DNA from: Acidimicrobiia bacterium
GTDB taxonomy: Bacteria > Actinomycetota > Acidimicrobiia > Acidimicrobiales > Aldehydirespiratoraceae
Assembly (NCBI GenBank): GCA_022824605.1
Contig: JAJDZO010000271.1
Span: 1-10,386, forward strand
Length of the DNA: 10,386 bases
Reading direction: 5' to 3'
Below, one piece after another: positions 5,667-10,386 of the stretch. Within the stretch, counting starts at the first letter, position 1; every line of letters begins with the position of its first letter. A program made the position numbers and the translations under genes. The notes under the pieces are model-generated. The model was not told the origin of the DNA, did not search any database, and worked only from the letters and a program-made list of their open reading frames with translations.

Positions 5667-5957
5667 ATGGTGATCGAGTTCCTGACCTTCGAGGTCGACC
5701 CGGCTGAGCGCGACGAGTGGCTGGCCGTCGAGGAGCGCCACTGGAGCCGCTACCTGGAGAGTTGCTCTGGGTTCGCGGGCAAGGAGATGTGGGTGGACGA
5801 CGACGACCCCGGCCGGGTGCACGCCGTGATCCGCTGGGAATCGCAGCAGGCCTGGGACGACGTGCCCGGCGCCGACGTCGAGGCTGTCGACAAGGCCATG
5901 GGGGAGTGGTGCCGGGAGACGACAATGCGAGTCTTCCGGGTGGTCCGCGACTGCTGA
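5667..5957 (+). CDS. TIGR03792-family small protein (ABM-like fold)
   Basis: A 96-aa protein beginning MVIEFLTFEVDP that resembles the TIGR03792 family of unknown function. Matching features are the opening beta strand, a charged helix with W and Y residues (VEERHWSRYLESCSGF), then GKEMWVDDDDPGRVHAVIRWES, a C-terminal helix and a closing strand (RVFRVV). The alternating strand-helix layout suits a ferredoxin-like alpha/beta fold of the antibiotic-biosynthesis-monooxygenase kind. No catalytic residue can be assigned. Start is ATG 5667, or GTG 5670 with a GGAG 7 nt upstream. It ends 21 nt before the luciferase-like gene and probably shares its transcript. The function is unknown. Confidence 0.75.
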   Translation: MVIEFLTFEVDPAERDEWLAVEERHWSRYLESCSGFAGKEMWVDDDDPGRVHAVIRWESQQAWDDVPGADVEAVDKAMGEWCRETTMRVFRVVRDC

Positions 5958-5965
5958 GCGGCCTC

Positions 5966-5971
5966 TAGGGT
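5966..5971 (+). promoter_or_regulatory. Putative internal -10 box for the monooxygenase
   Basis: TAGGGT is followed by 7 nt and GTG 5979. The 21-nt gap has no Shine-Dalgarno, which supports a leaderless start here in addition to readthrough from the upstream gene. Confidence 0.4.
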
Positions 5972-5978
5972 TTGGATC

Positions 5979-7130
5979 GTGCGTGCCGGGGTGTTCCTGT
6001 TCGGCGGCGTGGAGTTCGCCGACGCGGGTGCCGGGCCGCCCGCGCCCACCGATCGCCGCGTCAACCACAAGGAGATGTGGCGGGCGACGGAGCGGATCAT
6101 CGACATGGGCGTCGTGTGCGACCGGCTGGGGTTCGACTCGTACTGGCTGACCGAGCACCATTTCCAGTACGAGGGCTATGAGGTGGTCCCCAACGGGATC
6201 CTGGTGGGCACGATCCTGGCCGAGCGCACCGAGCAGGTTCGGATCGGGATGGCGTTCAACATCGTGCCCCAGTGGCACCCGCTGCGGCTGGCCGAGGACT
6301 TCGCCACGATGCACAACATCTCCGGGGGCCGCGGCATCCTCGGCGTGGGCCGGGGAACGGTGCCGCGCGAGGCCGAGACGCTGGGCACCAAGATCGGCAG
6401 CTTCGACAACCCCGACAAGGCCGCGGCCGACGAACTCAACCGCAAGCAGTTCGACGAGGCCATGCAGGTGATCCGGCTGGCGCTCGACAACGAGTCGTTC
6501 AGCTTCCACGGCGATGTCTACGACTTCCCGCCGCCGGGAATCCCCGACCGGGGCGGCTTCGTGACCGAACTGTCGCTGGTGCCCCGACCCCTGTACCCCT
6601 ACGAGATCTGGCAGGCGATCACCTCGCCGCCAACCCTCGAGCAGGTGCCCCGCAGCGGCTGGGGCGGCGTGTTCTGGAACAACCACCACTCCTTCGTGAA
6701 GATGCGCTGGGAGAAGTTCGCAGAGATCTACGCAGCCGAGCACGGCCGTGAGCTCGACCGGGGCGAGCACCGACTGCTGGTGATGAACGTGCGGGTGGAC
6801 GACACCTACGAGGCGGCCGAGGCGTCGTTCCGCGACGGCCACGACGAGTTCTGGAAGTTCCTCGGGCCCTACGGGTGGAGCAAGGGCTACATGGGCGCCG
6901 ACGGTCGTCCGGCCAAGCCGGGGCTCATCCCCACCCTCGAGGAGTCCATCGAACAGAAGACCTGTGTGGTGGGCACCGGTGAGCAGGTGGCCGAGTTCAT
7001 CAATTCCTACGACGAAGAGATCGGCCTGGAGAACCTGCTGCTGTTCCCGGCTATGCCCGGCGACCCCTACGATTTGGTCGAGGAGCAGCTCCACCGCATA
7101 GCCGAGGAAGTCCTCCCGCTGCTGCCCTAG
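5979..7130 (+). CDS. LLM-class flavin-dependent monooxygenase (luciferase-like)
   Basis: A flavin-dependent oxidoreductase of the bacterial-luciferase-like superfamily, 383 aa in a single TIM-barrel domain. Signs: an opening strand MRAGVFLFG, then DRLGFDSYWLTEHHF (residues 48-62), the luciferase alpha-subunit-like signature. RIGMAFNIVPQWHPLRLAEDFATMHNIS is the conserved barrel segment, followed by GRGILGVGRG. The C-terminal part (CVVGTGEQVAEFI) matches the usual flavin-side loop and helix. These enzymes use reduced FMN or F420; which one cannot be read with certainty. GTG 5979 is chosen because a TAGGGT box lies 7 nt upstream and no SD is present. It follows the TIGR03792 gene by 21 nt. Substrate unknown. 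Confidence 0.9.
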   Translation: MRAGVFLFGGVEFADAGAGPPAPTDRRVNHKEMWRATERIIDMGVVCDRLGFDSYWLTEHHFQYEGYEVVPNGILVGTILAERTEQVRIGMAFNIVPQWHPLRLAEDFATMHNISGGRGILGVGRGTVPREAETLGTKIGSFDNPDKAAADELNRKQFDEAMQVIRLALDNESFSFHGDVYDFPPPGIPDRGGFVTELSLVPRPLYPYEIWQAITSPPTLEQVPRSGWGGVFWNNHHSFVKMRWEKFAEIYAAEHGRELDRGEHRLLVMNVRVDDTYEAAEASFRDGHDEFWKFLGPYGWSKGYMGADGRPAKPGLIPTLEESIEQKTCVVGTGEQVAEFINSYDEEIGLENLLLFPAMPGDPYDLVEEQLHRIAEEVLPLLP

Positions 7131-7136
7131 CCCCTA

Positions 7137-7152
7137 GCCGGGCTCGCCCGGC
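7137..7152 (+). terminator. Hairpin just after the monooxygenase gene
   Basis: GCCGGG pairs perfectly with CCCGGC across a CTCG loop, starting 6 nt after the stop codon. There is no T-run, but the position suits a terminator. Confidence 0.45.
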
Positions 7153-7201
7153 CGGCGGTTCCCCCTGGCCTGAGGTATCGCGTTGCCCGGCCGGCGGGTC
7201 C
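7146..7201. repeat. Short direct repeat in the convergent spacer
   Basis: GCCCGGCCGGCGGTTCC (7146-7162) recurs at 7185-7201 with one mismatch. The second copy forms part of the left arm of the long inverted repeat that follows. Confidence 0.6.
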
Positions 7202-7275
7202 TGTCGCCGGTTCAGTTGGCCGACACGGGCTGCGCCCTATTCGTCGGTCATCTGAACCGTCGCCACCCGCCGGCC
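7189..7275. repeat. Long multi-segment inverted repeat between convergent genes
   Basis: GGCCGGCGGGT (7189-7199) pairs perfectly with ACCCGCCGGCC (7265-7275). Inside it, CGGTTCAG (7208-7215) pairs with CTGAACCG (7252-7259). After one T/T mismatch, TGGCCGAC (7217-7224) pairs with GTCGGTCA (7243-7250), including one G-T pair. GGGC (7227-7230) pairs with GCCC (7234-7237) at the tip. The whole folds into one rod of about 87 nt, and because it is symmetric it would form on either strand. It may be a bidirectional terminator for the two convergent genes or a REP-like element. Confidence 0.7.
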
Positions 7276-7313
7276 TGGTTTGATCGCGCCTGTTCTGGCT
7301 GGCGGTCCGCCCC

Positions 7314-7874
7314 TTACCAGCGCGCTAGAGCCTTGCGGATTCTGTCGATTCCGTCTTGGTCGGCGGGGGTGGGGACCGACACGAAGGTGGTGCGGCAGCG
7401 TTTGTTGGCGGTCAGGCGCAGAGTGCGCGCCGTGGTTCGCTTGCCTGCATCGCGGCCCCGCAGCCGGGCTATTCGGCCGTGCGGGCTGGTGGTGACCGCT
7501 CCGATCCGGCGGATGTTCTGCATGCCGGGGCGGACCCGGTGCTTCTCGTCGAGCACGAAGGCGACGCCGGGGACCATCACCCGTTCCAGCCAGCCCTTCA
7601 TGGCTGCCGGCACGTTCAGCGCCACGGTGGGGTAGCAGAACAGCAGCGCCTCGGCGGCGCGCAGCCTCTCGGCCGAGTCCCGAACATCGTCGGAGATCAC
7701 CGGCTGCTCGCCGTGGTAGGCGTCACGCTCCGCCGAGGACATCACCGGGTTGAAGCTGTGCACCGCCACCAGGTCCACCACGTGACGGTTGGTGCCGAGC
7801 ACATCCACCGCTTCGTCTGTGACGAGGTGGTTGGGGTCGGACGGGTCGTAGCCGTCGAGCAGGAGGACTCTCAA
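7314..7874 (-). CDS. NAD(P)H-dependent oxidoreductase, flavodoxin-like fold
   Basis: A 186-aa protein of the flavodoxin_2/NQO1-MdaB-KefF type, which uses FMN or FAD to reduce quinones or similar acceptors. It opens with MRVLLLDGYDP, as the phosphate-binding strand-loop does. The family's central motif is at 81-106: YPTVALNVPAAMKGW, then ERVMVPGVAF, equivalent to the usual P..W..MPA.LKGW..RV..PG.A. SPHG later matches the second flavin loop. The start is TTG 7874, with a GGTGAG 6 nt upstream. A TAG lies in frame upstream and no ATG or GTG intervenes, so this is the only start in reach. It is divergent from the ABC importer and convergent with the monooxygenase. Substrate unknown. Confidence 0.85.
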   Translation of the reverse strand: MRVLLLDGYDPSDPNHLVTDEAVDVLGTNRHVVDLVAVHSFNPVMSSAERDAYHGEQPVISDDVRDSAERLRAAEALLFCYPTVALNVPAAMKGWLERVMVPGVAFVLDEKHRVRPGMQNIRRIGAVTTSPHGRIARLRGRDAGKRTTARTLRLTANKRCRTTFVSVPTPADQDGIDRIRKALARW

Positions 7875-7910
7875 TGCTGGCTCACCGGTCTAGTTAGTGA
7901 CTGGTGGCGC

Positions 7911-7916
7911 TACTGT
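7911..7916 (+). promoter_or_regulatory. Putative -10 box of the ABC importer operon
   Basis: TACTGT lies in the divergent spacer. A start about 7 nt downstream would leave a leader of roughly 55 nt before GTG 7979. That leader contains a 17-codon frame beginning GTG 7929. No clear -35 is seen. Confidence 0.3.
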
Positions 7917-7978
7917 ATGGTCCGCGCTGTGATCAGCAACCCTCAACATCGTTGGCCACGAAAGGGGAGACGGAACCG

Positions 7979-8728
7979 GTGACGACCGCAACTACCAACG
8001 GTGCACTGTCCTTCGACGGCATCGGGATGATCTTCCCGGATGGCACCGAAGCGCTGCAAGACATCACGTTCTCAGTCGACAGGGGCGAGTTCATCACCGT
8101 CGTCGGCCCTTCCGGATGCGGAAAGTCCACCTTGCTGCGAATCGCCTCCGGCCTGCTGGAGCCCACTGCCGGCAGCGTCGCAGTAGACCGGGACCGCCTG
8201 GGGTACGTCTTCCAGGACGCCACCCTGCTGCCCTGGCGCACCGTGCGCCAGAACATCGAGCTGCTGGCGGAGCTTCACGGCTTCGCCGCCAGCGAGCGCA
8301 AGAGGCTGTCCACCGAGGCCATCGAGCTGGTCGGCCTGACCGGATTCGAGCACCACTACCCGAAGTCCCTTTCCGGCGGGATGAAGATGCGGGCCTCGCT
8401 GGCGCGGACCTTGACCCTCAAACCGCCCGTCTTCTTGTTCGACGAGCCCTTCGGCGCAGTCGACGAGATAACCCGCGAGCACCTGAACGAGGAGACCCAG
8501 CGTCTCTTCCAGTCGGAGGACTTCGCCGGGCTGTTCATCACCCACTCGATCCGCGAGGCGGTCTACATGAGCACCAAGGTGTACGTGATGTCGGCCCGGC
8601 CGGGCCGGATTGTCGCCGAGTTCGACATTCCGTTCAGCTATCCCCGCCAACCAGAACTGCGGTTCGAGCCGGACTTCGCGGTGCTGAACGGCGAGGTGTC
8701 CCACGCACTGAGAGGTTCCCACCAATGA
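7979..8728 (+). CDS. ABC transporter ATPase, NitT/TauT type
   Basis: The nucleotide-binding subunit of an importer of the nitrate/sulfonate/taurine class, 249 aa from GTG 7979. All motifs are present: Walker A GPSGCGKST (43-51), Q-loop Q79 in YVFQDATLLPW, signature LSGGM (131-135), Walker B VFLFDE (151-156), D-loop GAVD (159-162) and H-loop H189 in FITHSI. The FQDATLLPW stretch is typical of the SsuB/TauB group. Start: GGGGAG at 7964-7969 is 9 nt before GTG 7979. An earlier in-frame GTG at 7904 would put the -10 box inside the gene and has no RBS. The stop overlaps the permease start (ATGA). It acts at the inner face of the membrane with the two genes that follow. Confidence 0.93.
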   Translation: MTTATTNGALSFDGIGMIFPDGTEALQDITFSVDRGEFITVVGPSGCGKSTLLRIASGLLEPTAGSVAVDRDRLGYVFQDATLLPWRTVRQNIELLAELHGFAASERKRLSTEAIELVGLTGFEHHYPKSLSGGMKMRASLARTLTLKPPVFLFDEPFGAVDEITREHLNEETQRLFQSEDFAGLFITHSIREAVYMSTKVYVMSARPGRIVAEFDIPFSYPRQPELRFEPDFAVLNGEVSHALRGSHQ

Positions 8729-9624
8729 CCCTGCAAGAAACCTCCGACTCCGAGGCGCCGGCAGTCTCCGAGGACATGGTCGCCGGTCGTGCGGCGATGA
8801 CCGACGACGTGCCCAAGGCATACCGGGTCAAGTCCCGCACGCGGGAGGCGATCGAGACGGTGCTTCCTCCCGTGCTGCTCGGCGGCCTGTTCCTGGCGTT
8901 CTGGTACTACCTCTCGTTGGTCGTCATCGACGAGGGCCGCCGGTTCCTGCTCAAGCCGCCGCATCAGGTGGTGGACGTCGGCTTCCTCGATTCCGACAAC
9001 TTCACCGAGATGCTCAGCGGCTTGTGGTCGAGCACCAAGGTCGCGCTCATCGGGCTGGCCATCGCAATCTCCATCGGCTTCTTCCTGGCGATCATCATGA
9101 GCCAGGCCAAGGTGCTCGAGCGGGCGGTGTTCCCGTTCATGGTCACCCTGCAGGCCATCCCGATTCTGGCCATCGTGCCGTTGATCGGCTTCTGGTGGGG
9201 CTACGGACAGACCTCGCGAGTGGTGGTGTGCATCATCATCTCGCTCTTCCCGATCATCGTGAACACGCTGTTCGGCCTGCTTTCCGCCGACCGGGCCATG
9301 CACGACCTGTTCACGCTGCACCACGCCAACCGCTTGACGCGCCTGCGAAAACTGATGTTCCCCGCGGCCCTGCCGGCGGTGTTCGCCGGGCTGCGGATCT
9401 CGGCGGGCCTGTCGGTGATCGGCGCCATCGTCGGTGACTTCTTCTTTGGACGAGGTGAAGTGGGCATCGGCCAGCTGCTGCGCCGCTACGCCAACAACCT
9501 CAACGGTGAGGAACTGCTGGCCGCAGTGATCCTGTCGTCGGCGCTGGGCATCGTCGTATTCTGGACTTTCGGCTGGCTGCAGAACGCGGCGATCGGGAAA
9601 TGGCACGAAGCCGTCCAGAAATAA
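8725..9624 (+). CDS. ABC transporter permease, NitT/TauT type
   Basis: The membrane subunit of the importer, 299 aa. About 40 hydrophilic residues precede the first membrane segment (about 46-68). Further segments lie near 104-125, 134-156, 165-186, 226-241 and 262-285, the usual six. The cytoplasmic coupling loop HHANRLTRLRKLMFPAALPAVF (197-218) is the EAA-type motif that contacts the ATPase. ATG 8725 overlaps the ATPase stop, with GAGAGG at 8710-8715, 9 nt upstream, so translation is coupled. The long N-terminal tail is larger than in many SsuC-like permeases but nothing in it is recognisable. Confidence 0.92.
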   Translation: MTLQETSDSEAPAVSEDMVAGRAAMTDDVPKAYRVKSRTREAIETVLPPVLLGGLFLAFWYYLSLVVIDEGRRFLLKPPHQVVDVGFLDSDNFTEMLSGLWSSTKVALIGLAIAISIGFFLAIIMSQAKVLERAVFPFMVTLQAIPILAIVPLIGFWWGYGQTSRVVVCIIISLFPIIVNTLFGLLSADRAMHDLFTLHHANRLTRLRKLMFPAALPAVFAGLRISAGLSVIGAIVGDFFFGRGEVGIGQLLRRYANNLNGEELLAAVILSSALGIVVFWTFGWLQNAAIGKWHEAVQK

Positions 9625-9727
9625 CGCCCTGACGCTCACCTTTGCAGTTGAGCGGTTGGTGCGGTAGACAAGCCTGTCGGTATACAAGTGCCCGGCCTGC
9701 GCCGGGTCGCGTCCCTAGGAGGAGCAA
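9625..9727 (+). promoter_or_regulatory. Intercistronic spacer with hairpin before the binding protein
   Basis: CCCGGC (9691-9696) and GCCGGG (9701-9706) form a perfect stem with a CTGC loop. This lies 10 bases before the strong AGGAGG (9717-9722) of the next gene. A TATACA (9681-9686) could be a -10 box with a weak TTGGTG 19 bp upstream. Either a second promoter or an mRNA-stabilising stem would let the binding protein be made in excess over the membrane parts; both are inferences. Confidence 0.35.
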
Positions 9728-10386
9728 GTGAAACACAAGACGTTTCGTTGGTTGGCGGTCTTGGCCGTCTTCGGGCTGCTAGCCGCAGCCTGCGGCGACG
9801 ATGACGACGATGGAGGCGCCGCGGCGCCCGAAACGCCGAGCACCGACGCTGCGGCACCCGACGACGAGGCGGCCGCGCCCAGCGACAGTGACGCTGAGGC
9901 CGAGGCCCCTAGCGGCAGCGACGATGCCGCGGCTGAACCGACCACCACCGAGCCTGCACTGGTCACTGAGACCGGTGAGTTGGCTGGTGTGTGTCCGTCG
10001 ACGTTGGTGGTTCAGACGGATTGGTTCCCTGAGGCTGAGCATGGTGCGATGTATCACTTGATTGGTGATGATTACACTGTGGATGTTGATAATCAGTTCG
10101 TGCGTGGTTCGATGGTTCTGGACGGCACTGATCTGGGTATCGATTTCGAGGTGCGTACTGGTGGCCCGGCGATCGGTTTTGCGCCGGTGTCGAGTTACAT
10201 GTACACCGACGAGTCGATCCATTTGGGTTATGCGTCCACTGATGCGCAGGTTCTGCAGTATGCGGATGCGCCGTTGGTGTCGGTTGTTGCTCCGTTGGAG
10301 CAGAACCCGCAGATGATCATGTGGGATCCGGAGACCTATCCGAATGTGAACAGCATCGCGGATCTGGGCCGTGACGGGATCACGGT
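9728..10386 (+). CDS. ABC substrate-binding lipoprotein, partial (right edge)
   Basis: The extracytoplasmic binding protein of the importer; 219 codons are visible and the gene runs off the window. GTG 9728 follows AGGAGG closely. A lipoprotein signal (MKHKTFRWLAVL, hydrophobic core, LAAAC) puts the lipid-modified cysteine at residue 22. An acidic Ala/Asp/Glu/Pro linker spans about 23-82. The binding domain starts near LVVQTDWFPEAEHGAMY (93-109), a form of the NMT1/NitT opening strand, and contains FEVRTGGPAIGFAPV and NPQMIMWDPETYP. These point to the NitT/TauT-like binding proteins; the ligand is not deducible. Codon endings change at about residue 83, from mostly C to mostly T or G. Confidence 0.9.
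   Translation, partial: MKHKTFRWLAVLAVFGLLAAACGDDDDDGGAAAPETPSTDAAAPDDEAAAPSDSDAEAEAPSGSDDAAAEPTTTEPALVTETGELAGVCPSTLVVQTDWFPEAEHGAMYHLIGDDYTVDVDNQFVRGSMVLDGTDLGIDFEVRTGGPAIGFAPVSSYMYTDESIHLGYASTDAQVLQYADAPLVSVVAPLEQNPQMIMWDPETYPNVNSIADLGRDGIT

Noticed and set aside
5652..7094. 480-codon minus-strand frame antisense to the monooxygenase
   Set aside because: Longer than the sense gene, but the sense strand carries clear luciferase-like motifs; long antisense frames are common in high-GC DNA.
7924..7978. Riboswitch in the leader of the ABC operon
   Set aside because: I compared it by eye with TPP, SAM, cobalamin and guanidine classes and found no matching core. Only a weak 4-bp hairpin (CAAC/GTTG) is visible.
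8638..9687. 349-codon minus-strand frame antisense to the permease
   Set aside because: The plus-strand permease has membrane segments, an EAA loop and a coupled start. The antisense product is low-complexity His/Asp/Arg-rich sequence.

Overview
High-GC actinobacterial DNA, most like an uncultured Acidimicrobiia-type lineage. This is inferred from the GC-rich codons, frequent GTG/TTG starts, TAnnnT -10 boxes sitting 6-8 nt before start codons (leaderless style), and the gene families present. No tool was run; all calls come from reading the sequence and recognising families.

Left part (1-1366): a selenium locus. A clear selenocysteine tRNA (selC, anticodon UCA) lies on the minus strand at 349-441. 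Divergent from it are a possible tiny membrane peptide and yqeC, an accessory gene of selenium-dependent molybdenum hydroxylases. Left of the tRNA, 1-348 holds no convincing gene, only a perfect 16-bp palindrome. Next comes a phytoene-desaturase-like FAD oxidoreductase (1431-3122).

Middle (3123-7313): a convergent spacer with two 45-bp near-identical direct repeats and several hairpins separates the oxidoreductase from a minus-strand decarboxylase operon. That operon is ubiD, a possible 47-codon ORF joined by overlapping stop/start codons on both sides, and ubiX. UbiX makes the prenylated FMN that UbiD uses. A 222-bp divergent promoter region carrying seven AGTCG words leads on the plus strand to a TIGR03792-family small protein and a luciferase-like flavin-dependent monooxygenase, probably one transcript. 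Downstream is a long, multi-segment inverted repeat between convergent genes.

Right part (7314-10386): a flavodoxin-fold NAD(P)H oxidoreductase (minus) is divergent from a NitT/TauT-type ABC importer: ATPase, permease (ATGA overlap), and a lipoprotein substrate-binding protein that runs off the right edge. The binding protein's codon use changes sharply after its linker. Its substrate cannot be read from the sequence.

The enzymes share a redox/flavin theme (FAD oxidoreductase, prenyl-FMN decarboxylase pair, luciferase-like enzyme, flavodoxin-fold oxidoreductase), but nothing in the sequence proves they form one pathway.
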